DNA from: Stenotrophomonas sp. BIGb0135
Lineage (GTDB): Bacteria; Pseudomonadota; Gammaproteobacteria; Xanthomonadales; Xanthomonadaceae
Assembly: GCF_024810105.1 (NCBI RefSeq)
Contig: NZ_JANUDX010000007.1
Location: 124,001 to 188,000 of the forward strand
Direction: 5' to 3'
DNA length: 64,000 nucleotides
Positions 19,311 to 27,996 of the stretch are shown here, in pieces. Every line of letters begins with the position of its first letter. The first letter of the stretch is position 1. The notes beneath the pieces were generated by a model. The model was not told where the DNA came from. It did no database searches and was given only the letters and a program-made list of their open reading frames with translations. Made by a program: the position numbers and the translations under genes.

Positions 19311-19430
19311 AGCCGACCGTTGGTCGGCTGCACCAAGACGTAGAGCCGACCGTTGGTCGGCTGCACCAGGACGTAGAGCCGACCGTTGGTCGGCTGCACC
19401 AGGACGTAGCGCCGACCGTTGGTCGGCCGC
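19308..19430 (+). repeat. Tandem SMAG-like palindromic repeat, four copies of 33 bp
   Basis: Units start at 19308, 19341, 19374 and 19407 (last one shortened). Each contains the hairpin GCCGACC-GTT-GGTCGGC, and from the second unit on each is preceded by GTAG. This matches the GTAG-ended SMAG family of Stenotrophomonas. The first unit supplies the yidC stop codon. Confidence 0.85.
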
Positions 19431-19434
19431 CCTG

Positions 19435-19460
19435 AAAAACCCGCCATCCGGCGGGTTTTT
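19435..19460 (+). terminator. Intrinsic terminator after yidC
   Basis: AAAAACCCGCC-ATCC-GGCGGGTTTTT, a stem with an A/T-flanked base that could work in both directions. It lies after the repeat array and ends the rpmH-rnpA-yidC unit. Confidence 0.9.
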
Positions 19461-19514
19461 CTTTGGCGGCGATACAATCGCCGCCACCGTTGCCCCGTTG
19501 CCCCGAGCCACCCC

Positions 19515-22190
19515 ATGCCCCCTGCGTCGTCGCTGCTCCGCCTGCCCGTGCCCCTGCTGCTGCTCACCCTGGCGTTGGCCGGCTGTGGCGACAAGGAGGC
19601 GACCGACAGCGGCGCGATGACCCAGCCCAGCGCGCAGGCCGCCGCCGCGGCAGACCCGGCCGCCGCGCCACTGCTGGCCGCGCTGCAGAAACAGCTCGAC
19701 GGCCACCGCCGCATCATCGTGCTGCTGGCGGACGAGGCCGGGCAGTCGCCGGCCGACCGCGCCACCTCCAGCCGCATCGGCCAGCAGCTGTTCCACGATG
19801 GCCTGGAACAACGCCGCGCGATCGCCGCGCAGTTCGACACGCTGCTGCGCGACACCCGTCCGCAGCGCTTCGCCAGCCTGGGCACGGTGCTGGACTACAT
19901 CGAATCGGCGCCGGAGCTGTTCGATGCCGACCGCCTGGCCTTCCGCGAGGTGCTGCGCGACCTGCAGGAGCGGGTGGGCAAGGATTCGTCGCTGCCAGCG
20001 GTGAAGCTGCACCAGCGCATCGGCGAGGACCTGGAGGCGCTGGACGAGATCGAGCGCAACTACAACCAGGAAATCACCCGCATCTTCAGCCGCTTCGACC
20101 GCACCCGCGCGATCGCGCTCAAGCGCGAAAAGTGGGACGACTACCTGGCCCACCTGCATGCGCAGTACCGCCGCGAGGCGATCCTGCGCGACTACGGCGT
20201 GATCGAGCCGTACCCGATGTCGATGCAGGATAGCGAGCGCGAGATCTTCGGCCGCGACCTGCCGCCCAAGACCGTGGTGCTCACCTTCGACGACGGCCCG
20301 CACAAGGCCTATACCGATGAAGTGGTGGCCATCCTCAAGCGCTACGACGTGCCCGGGGTGTTCTTCGAAGTGGGCCGCAACCTCGGCGAGGTGCAGGCCG
20401 ATGGCACGGTGAAGCTGGGCCCGATGGCGGGGATCAGCCGCAACCTGATGGAGCAGGGCTACGCGGTGGGCAACCACAGCCTCACCCACGCCCAGCTTTC
20501 GCGCACCACCGGCGATGCACTCCGCGAACAGGTGCTCTCCACCGATACGCTGCTCAAGGACGTGGACGACAAACGCGCGCCGCTGTTCCGCTTCCCGTAT
20601 GGCGCCCGCAACGCCGAAGGCCTGCAGCTGCTCAACGAAGCCGGGCTGAAGTCGATCATGTGGAACATCGATTCGATGGACTGGGCCGACCCGGTACCCG
20701 AGTCGATCGTGCAGCGCGTGGTGGACCAGGTGCAGAAGGAACAGCGCGGCATCATCCTGTTCCACGATATCCACGACCGCGCGGTGAAGGCGCTGCCGCA
20801 GATCCTGGACCGGTTGATCGCCGACGGGTACCAGTTCGCCGGCTGGAACGGGCGCGACTTCAGCGTGGCGCGGCCGCGCAAGGGCGCCGCCACCGATGCC
20901 ACCGTCACCAGCGGCTACGAGAAGTCGTGGGCGATCGTGATCGGCATCGACGACTACGCCAAGTGGCCCAAGCTGGAATACGCCAGCCATGACGCCCAGG
21001 CGATCGCCGACACCCTGACCGGACAATTCGGCTTCCCGGCATCGCAGGTGATGACGCTGAAGAACCAGCAGGCCACCCGCAACAACATCCTGGCCGCCTT
21101 CCACGACCGCTTGGCCGACGAGCGCACCGGCAAGAACGACCGCGTGTTCGTGTTCTTCGCCGGGCACGGCGCCACCCGGCGGCTGGCCTCGGGGCGAGAC
21201 CTGGGCTACATCATCCCGGTGGATTCGGACCCCAACGAGTTCGCCAGTGATGCCATCGCCATGACCGACATCCAGAACATCGCCGAGAGCCTGCAGGCCA
21301 AGCACGTGATGTTCGTGATGGATGCCTGCTACAGCGGCCTCGGACTGACCCGCGGCGGTGGATCGTCGTCGGCGTTCCTGCGCGAAAACGCGCGCCGCAG
21401 CGCGCGCCAGATGCTCACCGCCGGTGGCGCCGACCAGCAGGTGGCCGACAGCGGCCCGAATGGCCATTCGGTGTTCACCTGGGTGCTGCTGCAGGCGCTG
21501 GCCGGCAAGGGTGATCTCAACGGCGACGGGCTGATCACCGGCACCGAGCTGGCCGCCTACGTGGCCCCGGCGGTGTCGGCGGTGTCGCGGCAGACGCCGG
21601 CGTTCGGCAGCCTGCCCGGGTCGCAGGGCGGCGAGTTCGTGTTCCAGGTGCCGGACAGCCAGGAATACCTGACCGCCGATACCCGCCAGCTGTCGGCCGA
21701 CGCCATCGCGCTCAATACCCGGGTCGATGCAGCCCAGGGGGGCAAGGCCGAAGGCGAGGCGCCGGTGACCGTGGCCGATCTGCAGGGCGGCAAGAGCACG
21801 CTCGTCGTGCCGTCCGCGCAGCCCACCTCCGACCGCCAGCGCGCGCAACAGGCCAACGACCGCGGCCTGCAGCTGTACCGCGAGAAGCGCTACGACGCGG
21901 CGGCCGCGCAGTTCACCGAGGCGCTCAAGCTGCGCCCGGACTTCGCCCAGGCCGCCAACAACCTGGGCTTCGTCTATTACCGCCAGCAGCGCTACGTCGA
22001 AGCGGCGCGTTGGCTGGAGAACACCTTGAAGATCGACCCCTCGCGCGCGGTGGCCCACCTCAACCTGGGCGATGCCTACCTGCATGTGGGCGACACGGCC
22101 AAGGCCAAGCAGGCCTACACCACCTACCTGGCCCTGCAGCCGCAGGGCAGCGGTGCCGCCCAGGCGCGCGCCCAGCTGGAGAAGCTGTAA
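19515..22190 (+). CDS. Lipoprotein fusing polysaccharide deacetylase, caspase-like peptidase and TPR domains
   Basis: 891 residues. The lipoprotein signal LALAGC puts the modified Cys at residue 24. A helical region follows to about 240. A NodB-type deacetylase domain starts with TFDDGP at 257-262 and has NHSLTHA, RFPYGARN and ILFHDIHD, so its metal and catalytic residues look complete. From residue 470 (KSWAIVIGIDDY) comes a caspase/C14-type domain with catalytic His551 in FAGHG and Cys605 in DACYSG. The end (about 775-891) is TPR repeats. The likely site is the periplasmic face of a membrane, where it could modify a glycan and cleave protein. Substrates and regulation are unknown; Asp, Arg or Lys specificity cannot be read from sequence. 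Confidence 0.9.
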   Translation: MPPASSLLRLPVPLLLLTLALAGCGDKEATDSGAMTQPSAQAAAAADPAAAPLLAALQKQLDGHRRIIVLLADEAGQSPADRATSSRIGQQLFHDGLEQRRAIAAQFDTLLRDTRPQRFASLGTVLDYIESAPELFDADRLAFREVLRDLQERVGKDSSLPAVKLHQRIGEDLEALDEIERNYNQEITRIFSRFDRTRAIALKREKWDDYLAHLHAQYRREAILRDYGVIEPYPMSMQDSEREIFGRDLPPKTVVLTFDDGPHKAYTDEVVAILKRYDVPGVFFEVGRNLGEVQADGTVKLGPMAGISRNLMEQGYAVGNHSLTHAQLSRTTGDALREQVLSTDTLLKDVDDKRAPLFRFPYGARNAEGLQLLNEAGLKSIMWNIDSMDWADPVPESIVQRVVDQVQKEQRGIILFHDIHDRAVKALPQILDRLIADGYQFAGWNGRDFSVARPRKGAATDATVTSGYEKSWAIVIGIDDYAKWPKLEYASHDAQAIADTLTGQFGFPASQVMTLKNQQATRNNILAAFHDRLADERTGKNDRVFVFFAGHGATRRLASGRDLGYIIPVDSDPNEFASDAIAMTDIQNIAESLQAKHVMFVMDACYSGLGLTRGGGSSSAFLRENARRSARQMLTAGGADQQVADSGPNGHSVFTWVLLQALAGKGDLNGDGLITGTELAAYVAPAVSAVSRQTPAFGSLPGSQGGEFVFQVPDSQEYLTADTRQLSADAIALNTRVDAAQGGKAEGEAPVTVADLQGGKSTLVVPSAQPTSDRQRAQQANDRGLQLYREKRYDAAAAQFTEALKLRPDFAQAANNLGFVYYRQQRYVEAARWLENTLKIDPSRAVAHLNLGDAYLHVGDTAKAKQAYTTYLALQPQGSGAAQARAQLEKL

Positions 22191-22193
22191 GCC

Positions 22194-23543
22194 ATGCACG
22201 CCTCCGCCAACATCGACACCATCGTGGCCATCGCCAGCGCGCCCGGCGCCGGCGGCGTCGGTCTGCTGCGCCTGTCCGGTCCGCGTGCGCGCGACATCGC
22301 CCAGCGGATCGGGGTGCGCACGATGCGCCCGCGGCACGCGCACTACGCGCGCTTCCGCGATGCGGATGGCGAAGTGATCGATGACGGCATCGCCCTGTGG
22401 TTCCCGGCGCCCAACAGCTTCACCGGCGAGGAGGTGGTGGAGCTGCAGGGGCATGGCAGCCCGGTGGTGTTGCAGCAGCTGGTCGCGCGCTGCATCGCGC
22501 TCGGCGCGCGCCAGGCGCGGCCCGGTGAATTCAGCGAGCGTGCCTTCCTCAACGGCAAGCTCGACCTGGCCCAGGCCGAGGCCATCGCCGACCTGATCGC
22601 GGCCAGCGACACCCGCGCGGCGCGCGCGGCCCGGCGCTCGCTGGACGGGGTGTTCTCGCAGCGGGTGGAGGCAACCGGCGAACAGCTGGTGCTGCTGCGC
22701 ATCCACGTCGAGGCGGCGATCGACTTCGCCGACGAACCGTTGGACACCCTCGGCGGTGACCAGGTCCGCGCCGGCCTGGGCCGGGCGCTGCGCGCGCTGG
22801 TGCAGCTGCGCGACGATGCCGAGCGCGGTCGGCGCCTGCGCGATGGCCTGCACGCGGTGCTGGTGGGGCCCCCCAACGCGGGCAAGAGTTCGCTGCTCAA
22901 TGCGCTGGCCGGCAGCGAGCGTGCCATCGTCACCGACATCGCCGGCACCACCCGCGACACCCTGCGCGAGACCATCCGCATCGACGGGCTGGAGCTGACC
23001 CTGGTGGACACCGCCGGGCTGCGCGACGGCGGCGATGCGATCGAACGCGAGGGCATGCGCCGGGCCCACCTGGAGATGCAGCGCACCGACCTGGCCATCA
23101 TCGTGCTGGACGCGCGCGACCCGCAGGCCGGGCGTGCCGCGGTGGCCGACGCCCTGGCCGGCGTGCCGCAGCAGCTGTGGATCCACAACAAAAGCGACCT
23201 GCTGGCGCAGTGTCCCGCCGATAGCGATGCGAACGTCGTCCACGTCTCCGCCGCCACCGGCCAGGGTCTGGAGCACCTGCATGCCCGCCTGCGTGAACTG
23301 GCCAGCGGCAGCGCCGGCGACAGCGTGGAGGGCGAGTTCTCCGCGCGTGCCCGCCACGTGGAGGCGATCGTGCTGGCCATCGGCCACGTCGAGCGTGCCG
23401 ATGCCGAGCTGGTCCACGAACACCTGGAGCTGGCCGCCGAGGAACTGCGCCTGGCCCATGAGGCGCTGGGCGAGATCACCGGGCGGATGAGCGCCGATGA
23501 CCTGCTGGGGCGGATATTCTCCAGCTTCTGCATCGGGAAGTAG
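22194..23543 (+). CDS. mnmE: tRNA modification GTPase MnmE
   Basis: 449 residues, the usual length. MnmE with MnmG installs the 5-carboxymethylaminomethyl group on wobble U34 of certain tRNAs. The N-terminal folate-binding domain ([20 protein letters not shown]), a helical domain, the inserted GTPase domain with G1 GPPNAGKSS near residue 224 and [12 protein letters not shown] as switch region, and the C-terminal CIGK with the essential Cys are all present. The gene starts 3 bp after the caspase lipoprotein gene, so they are likely cotranscribed although functionally unrelated. mnmG is not in the window. Confidence 0.97.
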   Translation: MHASANIDTIVAIASAPGAGGVGLLRLSGPRARDIAQRIGVRTMRPRHAHYARFRDADGEVIDDGIALWFPAPNSFTGEEVVELQGHGSPVVLQQLVARCIALGARQARPGEFSERAFLNGKLDLAQAEAIADLIAASDTRAARAARRSLDGVFSQRVEATGEQLVLLRIHVEAAIDFADEPLDTLGGDQVRAGLGRALRALVQLRDDAERGRRLRDGLHAVLVGPPNAGKSSLLNALAGSERAIVTDIAGTTRDTLRETIRIDGLELTLVDTAGLRDGGDAIEREGMRRAHLEMQRTDLAIIVLDARDPQAGRAAVADALAGVPQQLWIHNKSDLLAQCPADSDANVVHVSAATGQGLEHLHARLRELASGSAGDSVEGEFSARARHVEAIVLAIGHVERADAELVHEHLELAAEELRLAHEALGEITGRMSADDLLGRIFSSFCIGK

Positions 23544-23643
23544 GGGGCGTTACTTCCCGCTGTCACACCGCACCACCACAATGCGCCGGTCCTTTCCACG
23601 CCCCCGCCGCGTCGGCGCGGGCCGCATCAAACAGGGGTTTGCA

Positions 23644-24759
23644 GTGTCGAAGTCGTTGTGGAGTTGTGCGTTGCTGTTGTCGCTGGCCGTGGCACCATCG
23701 GTGGCCATGAGTGCCGAATCCACCTCCCCATCGCGCAAGGCGGCCGTCTACGGCCACCGTGGCGCCAGTGCGCTGCTGCCCGAGCACACCCTGGCCAGCT
23801 ACGCGCAGGCCATCGCCGACGGCGCCGACTACATCGAACCGGACCTGGTGATGACCAGGGACGGCGTGCTGGTGTCGCGCCACGAGAACGAGATCGGCGG
23901 CACCACCGATGTGGCCGCGCACCCCGAGTTCGCCAGCCGCAGGACGGTCAAGACCATCGACGGCGAGCGCGTGGAGGGCTGGTTCACCGAAGACTTCACC
24001 CTGGCCGAGCTGAAGACGCTGTACGCCCGCGAGCGCCTGCCGCAGCTGCGCAGCACCGCCTATGACGGCCAGTTCCGCATCGCCACGCTGGAGGAGATCC
24101 TTGCTTTCCTGGTGCAGCAGGCCGGCCGCGCCAACCGCGGCATCGGGCTGGTGCCGGAGATCAAGCACGGCACCTACTTCAAGGGCATCGGCCTGCCGAT
24201 GGAAGACAAGCTGCTGGCCGCGCTGCAGGGCAACGCGTACACGCGCGTGGCACCGGTGACGATCCAGTCGTTCGAGGTCGGCAACCTGCGCTACCTGCGC
24301 AGCACGCTGGGCCGTGAGTCCAACATCCGCCTGCTGCAGTTGCTGGGCGATCCGAAGCAGCAGCCGGGCGACGTGCTGGCCGCCAAGGGCAGCCAGCGCT
24401 ATGCCGACATGCTCACCCCGGCCGGATTGGAGCAGGTGGCGGCCTATGCCGACGGCATCGGCCCCAGCCTGCGCCAGGTCATTCCGCTGGATGCGGCCGG
24501 CAAGCTGGGCGCGCCGACCCCCCTGGTCCGCGACGCGCACGCCGCCGGCCTGATGGTGATCCCGTACACCTTCCGCCCGGAGAACTATTTCCAGGCGGCC
24601 GAGTTCCGCAAGGGCGAGGCCAACGCACGCAATGCCGCCGGTTCGGTGGCCGAAATGCGCGCCTACCTGGCCACCGGCATCGATGCGTTCTTCACCGACG
24701 ACCCCGCGCTGGGCCGGCGTGCGGTGGATGGGGACGGCGCCGCGACCGCCGGAAACTGA
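23644..24759 (+). CDS. glpQ: Glycerophosphodiester phosphodiesterase, exported
   Basis: 371 residues from a GTG at 23644 preceded by AGGGG; an ATG at 23581 would add 21 Arg-rich residues before the signal peptide. The signal peptide (SKSLWSCALLLSLAVAPSVA) directs the enzyme to the periplasm, where it would split glycerophosphodiesters to glycerol 3-phosphate and an alcohol. Catalytic His residues are in YGHRGASALLPEHTLASY, followed by the metal ligands in IEPDLVMTRDGVLVSRHENE. The C-terminal FFTDDPALG is also typical. A GC-rich hairpin (24762-24788) follows the stop. The symbol is given by similarity to periplasmic GlpQ. Confidence 0.88.
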   Translation: MSKSLWSCALLLSLAVAPSVAMSAESTSPSRKAAVYGHRGASALLPEHTLASYAQAIADGADYIEPDLVMTRDGVLVSRHENEIGGTTDVAAHPEFASRRTVKTIDGERVEGWFTEDFTLAELKTLYARERLPQLRSTAYDGQFRIATLEEILAFLVQQAGRANRGIGLVPEIKHGTYFKGIGLPMEDKLLAALQGNAYTRVAPVTIQSFEVGNLRYLRSTLGRESNIRLLQLLGDPKQQPGDVLAAKGSQRYADMLTPAGLEQVAAYADGIGPSLRQVIPLDAAGKLGAPTPLVRDAHAAGLMVIPYTFRPENYFQAAEFRKGEANARNAAGSVAEMRAYLATGIDAFFTDDPALGRRAVDGDGAATAGN

Positions 24760-24761
24760 CC

Positions 24762-24788
24762 GGCCGCGATCGCGCGTGATCCGCGGCC
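24762..24788. other. Hairpin after the phosphodiesterase gene
   Basis: GGCCGCG and CGCGGCC arms with a 13-nt loop start 3 bp after the stop codon. There is no T tract; a weak terminator or 3'-end stabiliser is possible. Confidence 0.4.
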
Positions 24789-24880
24789 ACGCAGGGCGCT
24801 GCGCTGCGCGGATCCGCCGCGCGTGACCTTGTTGCGACAGACGGCCGCGGCTACCGTGGTCGCTGGACAAGGAGGTCTGC

Positions 24881-25792
24881 ATGCTGATCGGACATCGCTA
24901 CGAACGCACGCCAGGCGGCGACCTGCACATCCATTCGCACAATCGCGTGCAGGCAGGCCTGGTGCTGTTCGTGGCCATCGTCGCGTTGGCGGTTCCCGGC
25001 GCCTTCGTGGTCGGGGCGCTGGTCGACGATCGCTCACCGCTGGCCCGCCTGGCCCCGCTGTCCTGGCTGCTGGTGGTGCTGGCGTTCCTGCTGCTGGTCG
25101 CGCTGGCGGTGGTCCTGCTGGTGTACACCGAGACCAGCGAAACGCTGACCCTGTCGCGCCGCGATGGCGTTGGCCAGCGCCATACCCGCACGCTGTCCGG
25201 GCGCCGCACGCCGGTGAATGCCGCCTTCGCCCTGCACGGGCTGTCCGGACTCCAACTGCGCTGGCACGGCACCCTGCACCGCGGGACCACCCAGCTGTGG
25301 CTCGTGCACCACGACGGCAGCGAGACCCTGTTGACGCCCGGCAACGTCGCCGTGCTGCCCGGCACCCGGCGCACCGACCGCTGGCTGGGCGTGCTGGCCG
25401 ATTACCTGCAGCTGCCCGTGCCCGTGGCGGTGCTGGAGGCAGCGCGCGCCGCGCCGGCGAGGGCGGCGGAAGAGGACACGGACACGGTGGCCCCTGCGCC
25501 AGCATCGGCGGACAAGGCCGGCGCTGGCGTCCGCCTTTTTTTCGGCCTGCTGGGGGCGTTCCTGGCAGTGCTTGAACTCACGCAGCTGCTCTCGCTGCTC
25601 ACCGCCCTGGCCACGGCGCGGATCCGGGTGGGCGGCTATCGCGTCAGCGCGCACACCTACTATTGGAGCGAGCAGCCGCTCGCCTATGCGTTCAACGTGC
25701 TGTTCGGGGTGGCGATGGTGGGGCTGGTCGGCATGTTCGCCATCGGCTGCCTGCGCCTGGCGCTGTTCGGCCGGCTCGGATCCGCCAGGTGA
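24881..25792 (+). CDS. Four-helix membrane protein, function unknown
   Basis: 303 residues, start supported by GGAGG 6 bp before the ATG. Two hydrophobic segments lie near residues 26-48 and 60-86 (WLLVVLAFLLLVALAVVLLV). They are followed by a soluble domain (about 90-190) with SGLQLRWHGTLHRGTTQLWL, resembling a small beta-rich domain, then an Ala-rich linker and two more membrane segments near 213-235 and 258-285. No family was recognised. It converges with the rhomboid gene, stop to stop 3 bp apart. Confidence 0.8.
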   Translation: MLIGHRYERTPGGDLHIHSHNRVQAGLVLFVAIVALAVPGAFVVGALVDDRSPLARLAPLSWLLVVLAFLLLVALAVVLLVYTETSETLTLSRRDGVGQRHTRTLSGRRTPVNAAFALHGLSGLQLRWHGTLHRGTTQLWLVHHDGSETLLTPGNVAVLPGTRRTDRWLGVLADYLQLPVPVAVLEAARAAPARAAEEDTDTVAPAPASADKAGAGVRLFFGLLGAFLAVLELTQLLSLLTALATARIRVGGYRVSAHTYYWSEQPLAYAFNVLFGVAMVGLVGMFAIGCLRLALFGRLGSAR

Positions 25793-25795
25793 GCG

Positions 25796-26578
25796 CTACT
25801 CGCGCGGCCCGGCCGGATCGCGCGGCCGGAACGGCAGCACCACGAAGTCCTGGCCCTCGCGCGGTTGCCACAGCACCGGTACGCGCTGCGGCGAGGGCGG
25901 CTCCAGGTCGCCATCGCGCTGCATGTCCAGCTCGTCCTCGTCTTCTTCCTCCCAGCTGTAGCGCTTGCGCGGGGCCATCGGGTCGGACAGGCGGAACAGC
26001 AGTGCGCTGACGATGCCGGCCAGGGCGCCGCCCATGTGCGACTGCCAGGACACGCCCGGCTCGTGCGGGAGGATGGTGATCAGCATGCTGCCGTAGAACA
26101 GGAAGGCGATCAGGCCGGCGGCGATGGCCGGGCGATCACGGCGCAGCAGGCCCAGCACGAACACGAGGAACATCAGCCCGTGGGTGATGCCGCTGGCGCC
26201 CAGGTGGTGGCTGCCCAGGTCGCCCAGCAACCACGCACCCAGCCCCGAGCCGACCCACAACAAGGGCAGCGCGCGCAGGGTCGCCTTGGGATAGACGCTG
26301 CCGGCCAGGGTGCCGAGGATGAGCAGGGCGACGGCATTGGCGCCCAGGTGCTGGACCGAGCCATGCAGCAGGGGCGCGCCGAGGATGCCGAGCAGCCCGG
26401 CCTTGTCCAGCGGGGCGACCGACCATGGGCGCCAGTCGAAGTGGCCCTGGGCAGTGAACACCGCCACCAGCACCAGCACGAAGGCCAGGCTCAGGTTGAA
26501 CGCCCGCATCACGCGACCTCGGTCGTTGCGGGGCGGGTCCGGCGTGTCGCCGGCGGGCAGGGGCAGGTTGGCGTTCAT
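25796..26578 (-). CDS. Rhomboid-family intramembrane serine protease
   Basis: 260 residues from ATG at 26578. The catalytic dyad is visible: Ser129 in GASG (HHLGASGITHG) and His181 in SWQSHMGGALAG, in the expected fourth and sixth membrane helices, with the HxxxN-like HLGAN segment at 77-81 in the second. The C-terminal 65 residues are charged, with an acidic run EEEDEDELD, and probably cytosolic. Rhomboids cut transmembrane substrates; the substrate here is unknown. A perfect 15-bp-stem hairpin lies between terC and this gene. Confidence 0.9.
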   Translation of the reverse strand: MNANLPLPAGDTPDPPRNDRGRVMRAFNLSLAFVLVLVAVFTAQGHFDWRPWSVAPLDKAGLLGILGAPLLHGSVQHLGANAVALLILGTLAGSVYPKATLRALPLLWVGSGLGAWLLGDLGSHHLGASGITHGLMFLVFVLGLLRRDRPAIAAGLIAFLFYGSMLITILPHEPGVSWQSHMGGALAGIVSALLFRLSDPMAPRKRYSWEEEDEDELDMQRDGDLEPPSPQRVPVLWQPREGQDFVVLPFRPRDPAGPRE

Positions 26579-26636
26579 AGCCTTAGGGATTGCGTCGCCC
26601 GGGCTGAACACAAGGGCAACGCAGTGGGAGAGAGAG

Positions 26637-26669
26637 GTGCCGCCTGCGGGACAATCCCGCAGGCGGCAC
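26637..26669. other. Perfect 15-bp-stem hairpin between terC and rhomboid genes
   Basis: GTGCCGCCTGCGGGA and TCCCGCAGGCGGCAC arms with a 3-nt loop, 6 bp after the terC stop. No T run follows on either strand. It probably protects or ends the terC transcript. Confidence 0.65.
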
Positions 26670-26675
26670 GATCGG

Positions 26676-27635
26676 TCAGGCGTGGCCGCCTTCCTTCGGC
26701 GGGTTCTTCAGGCTCAACACCACGGTGGCGGCGATGATCACGGCCACCACGCCCAGCGAGATCGGGGTGGGGATCTTGAAGATGTCGATCAGCATCATCT
26801 TGATGCCGATGAAGGCCAGTACCAGGGCCAGGCCGTACGGCAGCAGGTGGAAGCGATCGGCCATGCCGGCCAGCAGGAAGAACATCGCGCGCAGGCCCAG
26901 CACCGCGAACACGTTGGAGGTGAGCACGATGAACGGGTCGGTGGTGATCGCGAAGATCGCCGGGATGCTGTCCACCGCGAAGATCACGTCGGTCACGGCG
27001 ATCAGGATCAGCACCACGAACAGCGGGGTGAACCAGCGCTTGCCGTCGCGCATGACGCTCATCGCGTTGCCGGCGTAGTCCGGCAGCAAGCGCAGGTGCT
27101 TGCGCATCCAGCGCAGCGCGGGATTGGTCTCCAGGTCCGGCTCGCTGCCGGCGGAGAACCACATCTTCCAGCCGGTGAAGAGCAGGAACGCGCCGAACAC
27201 GTAGAGCAGCCAGTGGAACTTGGTGAGCAGCACGCTACCGGCGAAGATCATGATCGTACGCAGCACGATCGCACCCAGGATGCCGATGATCAGCACCTTC
27301 TGCCGCTGTTCCTCGGGCACCGCGAAGTAGCCCATGATCATCAGGAACACGAAGATGTTGTCCACCGCCAGGGCCTTCTCGACCAGATAGCCGGTCAGGA
27401 ATTCCAGGCCCACCTTGTTGGCGACCACCTGGCCGGCGGTCTCGTTCAGGTAGTACCAGAGGCCACCGTTGAAGGCCAGGGCCAGCACGACCCAGCCGAT
27501 GGACCACCACAGGGCCTCCTTGAAGGTGACCTTGTGTGGCCCGCCGTGTCGCATCAAGACCAGATCGACCAGCAGCGCGATGACCACCACCGCGCCGAAG
27601 CCGCCCCACAACCACACATTACCGATCGTCTGCAT
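26676..27635 (-). CDS. TerC/Alx-family membrane protein, probable Mn2+ exporter
   Basis: 319 residues from ATG at 27635, with about eight membrane helices. Family features are the acidic membrane motifs NGGLWYYLNE, EKALAVDNIFVFLMIMGYF (near 82) and AVTDVIFAVDSIPAIFA (near 205), which form the metal-binding core. Members such as E. coli Alx move manganese and respond to alkaline pH. The leader carries a yybP-ykoY riboswitch, which strongly supports manganese rather than tellurium as the physiological substrate. A longer frame to 27779 reads into the riboswitch and is rejected. Confidence 0.92.
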   Translation of the reverse strand: MQTIGNVWLWGGFGAVVVIALLVDLVLMRHGGPHKVTFKEALWWSIGWVVLALAFNGGLWYYLNETAGQVVANKVGLEFLTGYLVEKALAVDNIFVFLMIMGYFAVPEEQRQKVLIIGILGAIVLRTIMIFAGSVLLTKFHWLLYVFGAFLLFTGWKMWFSAGSEPDLETNPALRWMRKHLRLLPDYAGNAMSVMRDGKRWFTPLFVVLILIAVTDVIFAVDSIPAIFAITTDPFIVLTSNVFAVLGLRAMFFLLAGMADRFHLLPYGLALVLAFIGIKMMLIDIFKIPTPISLGVVAVIIAATVVLSLKNPPKEGGHA

Positions 27636-27707
27636 TGGGTTTATCCGTTGGAAAAATGAATGCCTCAAGCCGGACGGCGAGGATCTGCAACGGAGGATCG
27701 GGGGGAT

Positions 27708-27834
27708 CCGGGGAGACAGAGCTTCGCCATACGGCGAAGGTCTCGCTCGCAGTCCCGATGGGTGGGACTGCCGTTGCACCGGAGCCTGCGGGCTCGAATT
27801 GACGGCGACAACGTCTGGGAGCTACTCCCCTTCT
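27708..27834 (-). ncRNA. yybP-ykoY (Mn2+) riboswitch upstream of terC
   Basis: On the leftward strand the conserved elements appear in order: AAGGGGAGTAGC (27832 to 27821), CGTCAATTCG, a variable stem, then GCGAGCGAGACCTTCGCC near 27735. The closing stem pairs GGGGAG with CTCCCC (27715 to 27710). The gap to the terC start is about 75 nt, room for an expression platform. This family senses Mn2+ and often controls TerC-type proteins. Confidence 0.85.
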
Positions 27835-27996
27835 GGGGCCGATTCTGCGGGGTGGCCGGGCCGCCGTCAACTGGATGGGAAGGCCCTGTGCCCGCCTGCC
27901 CGCGGGCACACCGGCGCGCGGCCGCGCCCCGCGCTGGGGGCGGGCGGCATCGCCCGCAGTGCCGAGGGGTGTGGGCTTCCCGGATACAATAGGCGG

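Noticed and set aside
19308..19430. CRISPR array
   Set aside because: Units are 33 bp in direct contact and are SMAG-like palindromes without spacers.
17007..23459. A 2,150-residue open frame on the minus strand opposite rnpA, yidC, the caspase lipoprotein and mnmE
   Set aside because: It is antisense to well-recognised genes, has no recognisable domain and is the expected stop-poor shadow in DNA with very high G/C at third positions. The same applies to long antisense frames at 45.9-51.7, 56.1-59.7 and 59.6-63.8 kb.
27636..27779. N-terminal extension of the TerC protein
   Set aside because: The extra 48 residues are encoded by the riboswitch and are Ser/Pro/Arg-rich, without family similarity.
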